NCBI RefSeq assembly: GCF_014204525.1
Contig: NZ_JACHLP010000005.1
Span: 218,326 to 282,325 of the forward strand
DNA: 64,000 nucleotides
Source of the DNA: Roseateles oligotrophus
GTDB lineage: Bacteria; Pseudomonadota; Gammaproteobacteria; Burkholderiales; Burkholderiaceae_C
Direction of reading: 5' to 3'
Position 1 is the first letter of the stretch, and the number at the start of each line of letters is the position of its first letter. Positions 54,944 to 63,537 of this stretch are shown here, in pieces. The notes beneath the pieces are model-generated. The model was not told the DNA's origin, made no database searches, and worked only from the letters and a program-made list of their open reading frames with translations. The translations under genes were made by a program, and so were the position numbers.

Positions 54944-56497
54944 CTATTGCCCCTTGGGCTGCGATGCCCGCAGCATCTCATCGATATTGAACTCCGCGCT
55001 CTGCATGCGCGGTGGGTAGTCCTTGAGCGACTTGGCGTACTCGGCAATAGCGCCTGCAGCAAGCGGCAGAATGAATGAGCGGTCCTCCATCCAGGTCATA
55101 TAACCGTCGGACTCGAGGAAGCGCTCGAAGGGGTCGAGCTTGAGGTTGATGATGTAGGGGATCACCAGATTTTGCTGCGTGCCCTGGAACCATTTGTCCT
55201 GCTTCTTGAACAAGAACTTGTAGTCACCGATGCGCACGCCGTGCATGACGGACTCGGTCATGTAGAAGAACTCTTTGCGTTGGCTCTTGCCCTTGCCGGT
55301 GATGGCCTGGGTCTGGTCATAACCGTCCAGGTGGATCTTGTCGTAGCTGCGCTTGCCGGCCTTGTAGCTGCTCAGCAACTGCTTTTTCACATCGGGCTGG
55401 CCCAGTTGCGCCATGATGGTGGGCAGCCAATCCTCCATGGCCATCATCTCGCCCGAGGTGCTGCCGGCGGGAACGACGCCCGGCCACTTGACCATGGCGG
55501 GTACGCGAAATCCTCCTTCCCAGCCGCCCACGCCTTTTTCTCCGTGGAAGGGGTGGTTGCCGCCGTCGGGCCAAGTGCGGACATAGGCGCCGTTATCGGT
55601 GGAAAAAAGAATCATGGTGTTGTCTGCCACGCCCAAATCGTCGATGAGCTTGAGCAACTCTCCCACCACATCGTCCATTTCCTTCACACCGTCGGCATAG
55701 AGGCCGTAGCCGGTCGCACCGTCGTATTTCTTGCTCAGATGGGTGTGCATATGGGTGCGGGTCAAGTTGTGCCATACGAAGAAGGGCTTGTCTGCCTTTG
55801 CTGCGTCGGTGATGAAGCGTTTGGACTCCTTGAGCACCTCCCACTCCAGGTTACGCTGGCGTTCCTTGCCGAAGGGGCCGGTGTCCACGATTTTTTGCTT
55901 GCCGTCGTTTTGTGCCCAGGAATGGATCACCCCGCGTTGCTTGAGCCCTAATTTTTCGACCATGGCCGGGTCTTTGGGGTAGTCATACAGCTCCACGTAC
56001 TCACCGGCATTCAGGTGGTAGAGGATGCCGAAGAATTCGTCAAAGCCATTGTTGGTGGGCAGGTGTTCATCGCGATCGCCCAGATGGTTCTTGCCGAACT
56101 GGCCGGTGGCGTAGCCCATCGGTTTGAGCAGGGATGCGATGGTGGGGTCCTTGGTGCTCAGGCCCTGGGCGGCGCCTGGCAAGCCTACCGAGGCCAGGCC
56201 CACACGGATGGGGTTCTGGCCGGTGATGAAGGCGGCTCGACCCGCCGTGCAGGAGGCCTGCGCGTAATGGTCCATGAACATCATGCCTTCCTTGGCAATC
56301 CGGTCGATATGGGGCGTGCTGCCGCCCATCATGCCGCGATGGTAGGCGCTGAGATTCCACATGCCGACGTCATCGCCCCAGATGACCAAGATATTGGGTG
56401 GTTTCTTGTTTTGTGCCGCCGCGGAGGCGACGAGCCACAGACATGCCATGACCATGATGGCCAAGTCTCGCAAGAAATTCTTCTTCGTCACCATCAT
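54944..56497 (-). CDS. sulfatase (arylsulfatase family)
   Basis: A 517-residue secreted sulfatase. Signal peptide (KKNFLRDLAIMVMACLWLVA, ends ASAAAQN). The formylglycine site reads ASCTAGRAAFITGQ, Cys83, with Ala in place of the common Pro (CxAxR). Metal ligands fit the family: NILVIWGDDVG, FSTDNGA, and KHG-type region HPFHGEKGVGGWEGGFRVPA. AGGAGG lies 5 bases before the start. It sits between two Crp/Fnr genes on the other strand. Substrate is unknown. Catalysis needs the formylglycine-generating enzyme from elsewhere. Confidence 0.9.
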   Translation of the reverse strand: MMVTKKNFLRDLAIMVMACLWLVASAAAQNKKPPNILVIWGDDVGMWNLSAYHRGMMGGSTPHIDRIAKEGMMFMDHYAQASCTAGRAAFITGQNPIRVGLASVGLPGAAQGLSTKDPTIASLLKPMGYATGQFGKNHLGDRDEHLPTNNGFDEFFGILYHLNAGEYVELYDYPKDPAMVEKLGLKQRGVIHSWAQNDGKQKIVDTGPFGKERQRNLEWEVLKESKRFITDAAKADKPFFVWHNLTRTHMHTHLSKKYDGATGYGLYADGVKEMDDVVGELLKLIDDLGVADNTMILFSTDNGAYVRTWPDGGNHPFHGEKGVGGWEGGFRVPAMVKWPGVVPAGSTSGEMMAMEDWLPTIMAQLGQPDVKKQLLSSYKAGKRSYDKIHLDGYDQTQAITGKGKSQRKEFFYMTESVMHGVRIGDYKFLFKKQDKWFQGTQQNLVIPYIINLKLDPFERFLESDGYMTWMEDRSFILPLAAGAIAEYAKSLKDYPPRMQSAEFNIDEMLRASQPKGQ

Positions 56498-56857
56498 CAC
56501 TACCTCCTGGAATATGAATAGTCGATGTAAACGGTCCGGGTCAGCGCAGGCCCATCCTGTCGGAATATCCACTTGCCAGCACAGAACCGGCTAGGGAAGG
56601 TAGCCGGTAAGAGCCGGATCACTTGAGCCAGATCTTCAAACGACAAGTTTTGGGCCGTCGCCGAGCAACCATTTTGTTCTTGCCCCTGCAACGGTGGGGC
56701 TAGGGTTCGTCTGTCGCTCTTTTGCGTTAGCGGGATAGTTCCAAAGAACTACTGCCGCGCTTGGCTTGATGTTCGTCAAACCGTGCGATGGGCGGCCGAA
56801 CAGAATCGCGCCCGCAGCGCCTTCTGACTCCCGCCCCGCAACAAGGATCCCCACCCG
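56498..56857. other. divergent promoter region of sulfatase and second regulator
   Basis: This 360-base gap has no gene I can support. It contains the sulfatase ribosome-binding site (AGGAGG, complement 56503-56508) and an FNR/Dnr box at 56766-56779 nearer the second regulator. Confidence 0.6.
56766..56779 (+). promoter_or_regulatory. FNR/Dnr box upstream of second regulator
   Basis: TTGAT-GTTC-GTCAA matches nine of ten consensus positions. It lies 78 bases before the regulator at 56858 and 269 bases from the sulfatase start, so it more likely serves the regulator. Confidence 0.75.
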
Positions 56858-57571
56858 ATGAACATCCCCAGGAATTTCATGTCCACTGAAATAGTTCGTT
56901 ACATGATTGTGCAGCCGCTATTCCGTGACGTCAGCGACGAGGACCTGGCGCACATTGTTGAGCAGGGCTGCAGCCTTGTGCGCCTGCCTCGTGGCGGCAA
57001 GCTGTACAGCGCGGGCGATCGCTGCGAGGCCCTGCACATCGTCGTCACCGGCCGCATCAAGGTGTTCGCCCTGGCCGCCAATGGCGGCGAGAAGGTGCTG
57101 GAGCTGGTCGGGCCGGGGCAAAGCCTGGGTGAGTCGGCCGTCTTCAACGAGCAGCGCCATGGCTTCAGCGCGCTCGCCCTCAGCGAGGCCTTGTTGCTGC
57201 GCATCCCCAAGGCGGCCTTGCTCGCGCAGATCGGCCGCGACCCCGGCTTCTCGCTGCGCCTGCTGGCCCAGGCCTCGCAGCGCATCCAGAGTCTGCTGCA
57301 CGATGTGGAGAGTTACTGCCTGCACAGCGGCCTGCAAAGAGTGGTGGGCTTTTTGCTCAATGCCCAGGCGGAGCAGAGCCCTGCGCCGGCACGGCCCCAT
57401 ACGATTTCGCTGCCGGTCAGCAAGGCCACCATCGCCTCGCGGCTGAGCCTGACTCCGGAGTACTTCTCCCGCGTGCTGCGCGAGCTGGAGGACGAGGGCC
57501 TGATTCAGATCTCGCGGCGCGACATCCACATCCTGCAACCCCGCGAGCTGGCCAGCTACACCTTGCAGTGA
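56858..57571 (+). CDS. Crp/Fnr-family regulator (Dnr-like) 2
   Basis: A 237-residue paralogue of the regulator at 54137. Beta-roll (GCSLVRLPRGGKLYSAGDRC, ELVGPGQSLGESAVF), dimer helix, and HTH (LPVSKATIASRLSLTPEYFSRVLRELE) are nearly superposable; the recognition helix LTPEYFSRVL is identical, so both should bind the same box. No Fnr-type Cys cluster. The second Met (residue 8) is an alternative start. Its 3' end overlaps the 3' end of nirE by 16 bases. Confidence 0.9.
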   Translation: MNIPRNFMSTEIVRYMIVQPLFRDVSDEDLAHIVEQGCSLVRLPRGGKLYSAGDRCEALHIVVTGRIKVFALAANGGEKVLELVGPGQSLGESAVFNEQRHGFSALALSEALLLRIPKAALLAQIGRDPGFSLRLLAQASQRIQSLLHDVESYCLHSGLQRVVGFLLNAQAEQSPAPARPHTISLPVSKATIASRLSLTPEYFSRVLRELEDEGLIQISRRDIHILQPRELASYTLQ

Positions 57572-58416
57572 TCGCCGGCCTGCGCCAGCTCCGCTTGCTG
57601 GTACAGAGCCGGGCCCAGCCGCTCGTGCAGGGCAGTCACCTCGCCAATCATCAGCAGGGTGGGTGACTTGAGGCCGTGGCTGAGGGCCAGTTGCGGCAGC
57701 TCGGCCAGGCTGCCGCGCACGCAGCGCTGCTGCGGCAGGCTGGCGTTTTCGATCAGCGCGGCCGGGGTCTCGGCGGGCAGGCCGTGCAGGATCAGCTGGC
57801 GGCTGATCAGGGGCAGGCTGTTCAGCCCCATATAGATCACCAGGGTTTGATGCGGACGGGCCAGCATGGGCCAGTCCAGGGGCAGGGCCTGCTCGTCGCC
57901 AGCGCCTGCGCCCTGGGCGGCACGCAGATGGCCGGTGGTGTAGATCAAGCTGCCGGCATGGGCGCGGTGCGTCAGCGGGATGCCTGCCGCGGCGCCGGCC
58001 GCCTGCGCGGCGCTGATGCCAGGGATGGTTTCAAACGCGATGCCCGCCGCCGCCAGGGCCTCGGCCTCTTCGCCGCCGCGGCCGAAGATATAGGGGTCGC
58101 CGCCCTTGAGGCGCAGCACGCGGCGCCCGCCGCGCACCAGCTCGATCATCAAGGCGATGATGCCTTCCTGGCTGAGGGCGTGCTGCCCGCATTTCTTGCC
58201 AACGAAGATCTTCTCCGCCGCGGGATTGGCCATGGCCATCACCTCGGCCGAGACCAGATTGTCGTAAAGCAGCAGCTCGGCCTCGGCCAGCGCACGCGCG
58301 GCCTTGAGCGTCAGCAGTTCGGGGTCGCCGGGGCCGGCGCCGACCAGGGTCACGGGCGCCCACTGCGGGCGGCCCTGGGGCCGGGAGAAGTGGCGGGGCT
58401 CGATACGTGGACTCAT
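57556..58416 (-). CDS. nirE: uroporphyrinogen-III C-methyltransferase (NirE/CobA type)
   Basis: A 286-residue SAM-dependent methyltransferase that makes precorrin-2, first committed step of haem d1 (and sirohaem). Conserved blocks are VTLVGAGPGDPELLTLKAA, LLYDNLVSAEV, VLRLKGGDPYIFGRGGEEAEAL, and GIPLTHRAHAGSLIYTTGH. The start at 58416 follows a ribosome-binding-like region. It runs divergently from the nir operon, sharing an FNR box. Given the nirF-J genes next door, it most likely serves haem d1. Confidence 0.94.
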   Translation of the reverse strand: MSPRIEPRHFSRPQGRPQWAPVTLVGAGPGDPELLTLKAARALAEAELLLYDNLVSAEVMAMANPAAEKIFVGKKCGQHALSQEGIIALMIELVRGGRRVLRLKGGDPYIFGRGGEEAEALAAAGIAFETIPGISAAQAAGAAAGIPLTHRAHAGSLIYTTGHLRAAQGAGAGDEQALPLDWPMLARPHQTLVIYMGLNSLPLISRQLILHGLPAETPAALIENASLPQQRCVRGSLAELPQLALSHGLKSPTLLMIGEVTALHERLGPALYQQAELAQAGDHCKV

Positions 58417-58478
58417 TTTTTGGGGCTCCTGCCTGCGGTGCATGGCCCGATTGTGAAGACCGCGCTCTCTCTTCGTCC

Positions 58479-58492
58479 TTGATGCAGTTCAA
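58479..58492. promoter_or_regulatory. FNR/Dnr box between nirE and nirC
   Basis: TTGAT-GCAG-TTCAA has nine of ten consensus positions and the same TTCAA right half as the nosZ box. Lies 48 bases before the cytochrome start (58527) and 63 bases from nirE, so it can serve either direction. Confidence 0.75.
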
Positions 58493-58526
58493 GGACAGCC
58501 AGGGGCTTGCGGAGGAGCATGGCGGC

Positions 58527-58925
58527 ATGTTGATTCGCAATCACTTCCTTGTGCTAACTGTGTTGTTGAGCGGCTTCTGCGGCCTCGGCGCGGCGGCGCA
58601 AAACCAGCCGGCGGATACCTCGCTCGCCGCCACCCAGCCCGCGCCGGCCCGCCAGCAGCAGCTGCGGCGCATGCTTGAGCATGATTGCGGCTCCTGCCAC
58701 GGCCTGCGTTTGACCGGCGGGCTGGGCCCCGCCATTCATGCCGAGGCCATGCAGCAGCTGCCGCAGGCGGCGATTGCCGCGACGATTTTTCACGGCCGGC
58801 CGGGCACCCCCATGCCGGCCTGGAAAAGCATGATCAGCGAGGCCGAAGCCGATTGGCTGGCGGCCTATATGCAGCGGCCCTCCGCAACAAAACCAGCGCT
58901 TGTTTCGCAAGACCCCAGGCCATGA
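58527..58925 (+). CDS. nirC: NirC-like cytochrome c
   Basis: A 132-residue monohaem cytochrome. The signal peptide (NHFLVLTVLLSGFCGLGAAA) is followed by haem motif CGSCH (54-58) and the Met ligand region GTPMPAWKSMI. Nir gene context and size fit NirC, a c55x-type protein needed for haem d1 or electron transfer to NirS. GGAGGAG lies before the start. The stop overlaps nirF by 4 bases. Confidence 0.85.
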   Translation: MLIRNHFLVLTVLLSGFCGLGAAAQNQPADTSLAATQPAPARQQQLRRMLEHDCGSCHGLRLTGGLGPAIHAEAMQQLPQAAIAATIFHGRPGTPMPAWKSMISEAEADWLAAYMQRPSATKPALVSQDPRP

Positions 58926-60136
58926 AAATTTTCACCCGCTCTTCATTCAAGATCCTGGCCGCGTCGGGCCTGTGCCTCTCGCTGGCCGCTTGCGTCAGCG
59001 CGCCGCCCGCGCCAGCGCTTGCCGCCGGCACCGGCGATCTGGGCCTGGTGGTGGAGCGGGCCAGCGGCAGCCTGCAAGTGCTCAACACCAGCCGCCGCGA
59101 GCTGCTGGGGCCTATCCAGGGTCTGGGGGACTTGTCACATGCCTCCCTGGTCTACTCCCGCGATGGCGCTTACGCCTTTGTGTTCGGCCGCGACGGCGCG
59201 CTCAGCAAGGTCCATCTGCCCAGCCGCAGCCTGGTGGGCCGGGTGCAGCAAAGCGGCAATTCGATAGGCGGCGCCATCTCCCAGGACGGCACTCTGGTGG
59301 CGGCGCAGAACTACCAGCCCGGCGGCATCCGCGTGTTTGATGCGCAGACGCTGCGCCTGGTGGCCGATATTCCCGCCGAGTACGAGCCGGGCAAGCTGTC
59401 GCGCGTCGTTGGCCTGGTGGAGCTGCCGGGCCAGCGTTTCATGTATGCCTTGTTCGATGCCAACGAGATCTGGATCGCCGATGTGTCCGGCGTGGCCGCG
59501 GGCCAGCCACCCCAGCTGCAGAAGTTCAAGAACGTGGGGCTGCAGCCTTATGACGCCTTGCTGACCCCCGATGGCCGCTACTACATCGCCGGCCTCTTCG
59601 GCGAGGACGGCCTGGTCAAGATCGACCTCTGGGCCGCCCAGCCCAAGGCCGAGCGCATCCTGGCCGGCTATGGCCGCGGCCAGCAGCCCTTGCCGGTGTT
59701 CAAGATGCCGCATCTGCGCGGCTGGGCCATCGCGGGCCGTCAGGCCTATCTGCCCGCCATCGGCCGGCACGAGGTGCTGGTGGTGGACATGGACAGCTGG
59801 CAGGAGTTGGGCCGCATCGCGGTGGCCGGCCAGCCGGTCTTCGTCATGGCCAGGCCGGACGGGCGCCAGGTCTGGGTGAATTTCGCCGTGCCCGACTACA
59901 ACCAGGTGCAGGTCATCGACACCCAGAGCCGGCAGGTGATCCAGACCCTCAGCCCCGGCAAGGCGGTGCTGCATATGGAGTTCACCCCGCGGGGCGAATC
60001 GGTCTGGATTTCGAGCCGGGACGATGACACCGTCAATGTCTTTGACACCCGCAGCTTCGCCCGCCAGGCCACGCTCAAGGCGGCGGCGCCCAGCGGCATC
60101 TTCTTCACCAGCCGCGCCCAGCGCAGCGGGTTCTGA
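58922..60136 (+). CDS. nirF: NirF, haem d1 biosynthesis lipoprotein
   Basis: A 404-residue protein with a lipoprotein signal (LCLSLAACVSAPPAP, lipobox LAAC). The rest is an eight-bladed propeller like the d1 domain of NirS: NLVVERASG-type repeats, SRDGAYAFVFGRDGALSKV, PDGRYYIAGLFGEDGLVKID and GESVWISSRDDDTVNVFDT. It is a dehydrogenase-like step in haem d1 formation in the periplasm. Overlaps nirC by 4 bases. Confidence 0.93.
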   Translation: MKIFTRSSFKILAASGLCLSLAACVSAPPAPALAAGTGDLGLVVERASGSLQVLNTSRRELLGPIQGLGDLSHASLVYSRDGAYAFVFGRDGALSKVHLPSRSLVGRVQQSGNSIGGAISQDGTLVAAQNYQPGGIRVFDAQTLRLVADIPAEYEPGKLSRVVGLVELPGQRFMYALFDANEIWIADVSGVAAGQPPQLQKFKNVGLQPYDALLTPDGRYYIAGLFGEDGLVKIDLWAAQPKAERILAGYGRGQQPLPVFKMPHLRGWAIAGRQAYLPAIGRHEVLVVDMDSWQELGRIAVAGQPVFVMARPDGRQVWVNFAVPDYNQVQVIDTQSRQVIQTLSPGKAVLHMEFTPRGESVWISSRDDDTVNVFDTRSFARQATLKAAAPSGIFFTSRAQRSGF

Positions 60137-60141
60137 TCGCC

Positions 60142-61176
60142 ATGCCAAGCCTGCTCGGCCGCGCCCAGGACCAGGACCTGCTGAACCCCTGGCAGCAGCG
60201 CTTTCCGCTCTGCGAGCAGCCGTTTGCTGAGCTGGCCAAGGCCTGGGGCCATGGCGATGCCGAGGCCGTGATGGCGCGGCTGCAGCGCCTGCGTGAGCAG
60301 GGCGCGCTGTCGCGCATCGGCGGTGTCTGGGGCGCGCGGGCGGCAGGGGCGGCCCTGCTTTGCGCGATGGCGGTGCCGCCGCGGCAACTGGAGGCGCTGG
60401 CCCAGCGGGTCAACGCCATGCCGGGCGTCAACCATAACTACGAACGCGAGCATCATTTCAATCTGTGGTTCGTCATCACCGGCCCGGACATGGACTGCCT
60501 GGCGCAGGAGCTGACGGCGCTGGAGCAGCACTGCGGCCTTGCAACGCTGCGCCTGCCCATGGAGCGGGCCTACCGCATCAATCTGGGCTTCGACCTGAAG
60601 GATCCGCATGGCCAGGGCTGCGCGGCGCGCGGCGCGGGCCTGCCTGCGCAGCAGCCAAGCCCCGTGGCGGCCGAGGAGCGCGGCCTGGCGGCCTGTGTCG
60701 AGCAAGGCCTGCCTCTGCTGGCCCGGCCTTATGCGGCTTGGGCCCAGGCGCTGGGCTGGCCCGAGCCGCGCGTCATGGACTGCCTGCGCAGCTGGCTGGA
60801 GCAGGGCGTGCTGCGTCGCTTCGGCCTGATTGTTCGGCATCACGAGCTGGGCTTTGCGGCCAATGCCATGTGCGTGTTCGATGTGCCCGACGAAGGGGTG
60901 GACGCGCACGCCGCCCTGCTGGCCCGCCAGCCTGGCGTCACGCTTTGCTACCGCCGATCTCGTGCGGAGCAATGGCCTTACAAGCTCTACTGCATGGTGC
61001 ATGGGCGCAGCCGGGCCGAGGTGCTGCAGTGGCTGGGCCAGGCGCGCGACGCGGCGGGCTTGCAGGCCTTCCCGCAAGCCGTGCTGTTCAGCCGACGGCG
61101 CTTCAAGCAATGCGGTCCCAGCTACTTCCGCCAGCCGGCGGCGGCGCTTTACAGCGAGGCAGCTCAGCATGCATGA
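60142..61176 (+). CDS. nirDL: NirD-L fusion, sirohaem decarboxylase component
   Basis: A 344-residue protein made of two tandem AsnC/Lrp-like NirD and NirL domains. The first half holds RIGGVWGARAAGAALLCAMA, VNHNYEREHHFNLWFVITG, and RAYRINLGFDL; the second RRFGLIVRHHELGFAANAMCVFDV and CYRRSRAEQWPYKLYCMVHG. NirDLGH convert sirohaem to didecarboxysirohaem. The fused form is known from other proteobacteria. It starts 5 bases after nirF. Confidence 0.9.
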   Translation: MPSLLGRAQDQDLLNPWQQRFPLCEQPFAELAKAWGHGDAEAVMARLQRLREQGALSRIGGVWGARAAGAALLCAMAVPPRQLEALAQRVNAMPGVNHNYEREHHFNLWFVITGPDMDCLAQELTALEQHCGLATLRLPMERAYRINLGFDLKDPHGQGCAARGAGLPAQQPSPVAAEERGLAACVEQGLPLLARPYAAWAQALGWPEPRVMDCLRSWLEQGVLRRFGLIVRHHELGFAANAMCVFDVPDEGVDAHAALLARQPGVTLCYRRSRAEQWPYKLYCMVHGRSRAEVLQWLGQARDAAGLQAFPQAVLFSRRRFKQCGPSYFRQPAAALYSEAAQHA

Positions 61177-61717
61177 GCCAAGCATCGACTCACCTTCGCA
61201 GCGGCCGCGCCAGGATGTGGCCAGCATCGACGCGCTCGACGCCGCCCTGATCAATCGCCTGCAGACCGCCTTGCCGCTGCTGCCGCGCCCCTTCGAGCAG
61301 CTCGGCCGGGAGCTGGGCTGCAGCGAGTCCCTGGTCTTGCTGCGCCTGCGCCGGCTCTTGTCCGAGGGCGTGCTGACCCGCGTCGGCCCCTTGTTCCAGA
61401 TCGAGCGCGCGGGTGGGCTTTTTGTGCTGGCGGCCATGCAGGTGCCCGAGTCGCAGTACGCGGCGGTAACGGCCCAGCTGAACGCCATCCCCGCCGTGGC
61501 GCACAACTATCGCCGCGAACACGCGCTGAATATGTGGTTTGTGCTGGCGACCGAAAAGCCGGAAGAAAGCGCCGCAGTGTGCGCGCAGATCGAGGCCTTG
61601 ACGGGGCTGCAGGTGCTGGCCTTCCCCAAGGAGCGCGAGTACTTTGTCGGCCTGCGCCTTGAGGCCAGGCCCGACGCCGAAGCCTATGAGCCGCAGGGAG
61701 GGCAGGGCGATGACTGA
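61169..61717 (+). CDS. nirG: NirG, sirohaem decarboxylase component
   Basis: A 182-residue single-domain relative of NirD. N-terminal HTH (INRLQTALPLLPRPFEQLG, GCSESLVLLRLRRLLSEG), then AsnC-like domain TRVGPLFQIERAGGLFVLAAMQV and AHNYRREHALNMWFVLATE. Start ATG at 61169 overlaps the nirDL stop by 8 bases. Works in the NirDLGH complex. G and H assignments rest on order and on which HYxxR/NHNY motif is kept. Confidence 0.85.
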   Translation: MHEPSIDSPSQRPRQDVASIDALDAALINRLQTALPLLPRPFEQLGRELGCSESLVLLRLRRLLSEGVLTRVGPLFQIERAGGLFVLAAMQVPESQYAAVTAQLNAIPAVAHNYRREHALNMWFVLATEKPEESAAVCAQIEALTGLQVLAFPKEREYFVGLRLEARPDAEAYEPQGGQGDD

Positions 61718-62225
61718 CAGCACGACACCGCCGGCACCCGCGGCGGCACTGAGCCCGCTGCAGCGCGCGCTGATGCTGGCCACGCAGAGCGGCCTGCCCC
61801 TGCTGGAGCGGCCCTTCGAGGCACTGGGCGCCATGCTGGGCATCAGCGAGGCGCAGGTGTGCGAGGAATTGGCGCAGATGCAGGCCTCGGGCCTGATACG
61901 CCGCATCGCGGCCGTGCCCAATCACTACCGCCTGGGTTATGTGGCCAATGGCATGACGGTGTGGGATGTCGACGATGCGCAGATCGACACCCTGGGCCCG
62001 CGGGTGGCCGCCTTCGAGGGCGTCAGCCACTGCTACCGCCGGCCGCGCCGCCTGCCGCAATGGCCTTACAACCTGTTCGCCATGTTGCATGGCCGCAGCC
62101 GCGCGGAGGTCGAGGCGCAAGCCGGGGCCTTGCGCGAGTTGCTGGGCCCCGCCTGCCGGGCCCATGACATTCTTTACAGCAGTGCCATCCTCAAAAAGAC
62201 CGGCCTGCGCTTGCAGCCCGAATGA
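61710..62225 (+). CDS. nirH: NirH, sirohaem decarboxylase component
   Basis: A 171-residue single-domain member of the same family. It opens with ALMLATQSGLPLLERPFEAL, then RRIAAVPNHYRLGYVANGMTVWDVDD and CYRRPRRLPQWPYNLFAMLHGRS, which resemble the second half of NirDL. Start at 61710 overlaps nirG by 8 bases. Follows with nirJ after 25 bases. Confidence 0.85.
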   Translation: MTDSTTPPAPAAALSPLQRALMLATQSGLPLLERPFEALGAMLGISEAQVCEELAQMQASGLIRRIAAVPNHYRLGYVANGMTVWDVDDAQIDTLGPRVAAFEGVSHCYRRPRRLPQWPYNLFAMLHGRSRAEVEAQAGALRELLGPACRAHDILYSSAILKKTGLRLQPE

Positions 62226-62250
62226 GACCCAAGAAGAGAAAGGCCGCAGC

Positions 62251-63537
62251 ATGTTGCGTATCAGCCAATACCTGCGCGAAGTCGCGCGGGCCGAGCAAGA
62301 CGGCCACTACCCCAGCCCGCCAGGGCGCCGCCGGGCCCAGGCCCCTGGCCCGGTGCTGATCTGGAACCTGACCCGGCGCTGCAATCTGACCTGCAAACAT
62401 TGCTACGCCTTGTCGGCCGACCATGACTACCCGGGCGAGCTGAGCTTTGCCGAGGTCTGCACCGTCATGGATGACCTCAAACTGGCGGGCGTGCCGGTGC
62501 TGATCCTCTCCGGCGGCGAGCCCCTGCTGCGGCCGGACCTGTTCGAGATCGCCTCGCGCGCCCAGGCCATGGGCTTTTACACCGCGCTGTCCACCAACGG
62601 CACCTTGATCGACGCCGCCATGGCCGAGCGCATCGCGCAGCAGAACTTCGACTATGTGGGCATCAGCATCGACGGCTTGCGCGAGACGCATGACCGCTTC
62701 CGCCGCCTGGCCGGTGCCTTCGATGCCTCCCTGGCCGCGCTGCGACTGCTGCGTGAAAATGGAGTTAGGACCGGGCTGCGCTACACCTTCACCGACTTGA
62801 ACCAGCAGGACTTCCCGGCCCTGCTGGAACTGATGCATGCGGAGCGGGTCGACAAGTTCTACTTCTCCCACCTCAATTACGCCGGCCGCGGCAATATCCA
62901 CCGCGGCCGCGACGCGCATTTCAAGGCGACGCGCGCCGCGCTGGAACTGCTGTTCGAAACCGCCTGGCGCGACGCGCAGGAGGATGTGCGCACGGGCACG
63001 CCGCAGCCGCGCGACTACGTCACCGGCAATAACGATGCCGACGCCGCCTATCTGCTGGCCTGGGTCGGTGCGCGCTGGCCGCAGTGGGCGGGCGATTTGC
63101 GCCGGCGCCTGGTGGCCTGGGGCGGCAATGCCTCCGGCGTGGGGGTGGCCAATATCGACAATCTGGGCGAGGTCCACCCCGACACCATGTGGTGGCATTA
63201 CCGCCTGGGCAATGTGCGCCAGCGCCCCTTCTCGGCCATCTGGCAAGACCGCAGCGACCCGCTGATGGACGGCCTGAAGGCCAGGCCGCGGCCGGTGAAG
63301 GGCCGCTGCGCCGAGTGCCTGCACCTGGCCCTGTGTGGCGGCAACACCCGCGTGCGCGCCCAGCAGACCCGCGGCGACCTCTGGGCCGAGGACCCGGGCT
63401 GCTATCTGGAGGATCTTGAAATCGGCCTGTCCGCCGAGGCCAGTGCCCGCCTCAACCCCGAGGGACGGGACGGGCAGGCCCAGCCCTTTCGCGCGCAGCG
63501 CCGCAGCATCCCTATCGCCGAGAAGCAAGAGCCATGA
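62251..63537 (+). CDS. nirJ: NirJ, radical SAM haem d1 biosynthesis protein
   Basis: A 428-residue radical SAM enzyme. The cluster motif CNLTCKHC is at about residues 45-52, followed by LILSGGEPLLRPDLFEI and the SPASM-like C-terminal Cys set (CAECLHLALCGGNTRVRA, CYLEDLEI). It replaces propionates by oxo groups on the tetrapyrrole. Its stop overlaps the next gene start by 4 bases. Confidence 0.95.
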   Translation: MLRISQYLREVARAEQDGHYPSPPGRRRAQAPGPVLIWNLTRRCNLTCKHCYALSADHDYPGELSFAEVCTVMDDLKLAGVPVLILSGGEPLLRPDLFEIASRAQAMGFYTALSTNGTLIDAAMAERIAQQNFDYVGISIDGLRETHDRFRRLAGAFDASLAALRLLRENGVRTGLRYTFTDLNQQDFPALLELMHAERVDKFYFSHLNYAGRGNIHRGRDAHFKATRAALELLFETAWRDAQEDVRTGTPQPRDYVTGNNDADAAYLLAWVGARWPQWAGDLRRRLVAWGGNASGVGVANIDNLGEVHPDTMWWHYRLGNVRQRPFSAIWQDRSDPLMDGLKARPRPVKGRCAECLHLALCGGNTRVRAQQTRGDLWAEDPGCYLEDLEIGLSAEASARLNPEGRDGQAQPFRAQRRSIPIAEKQEP

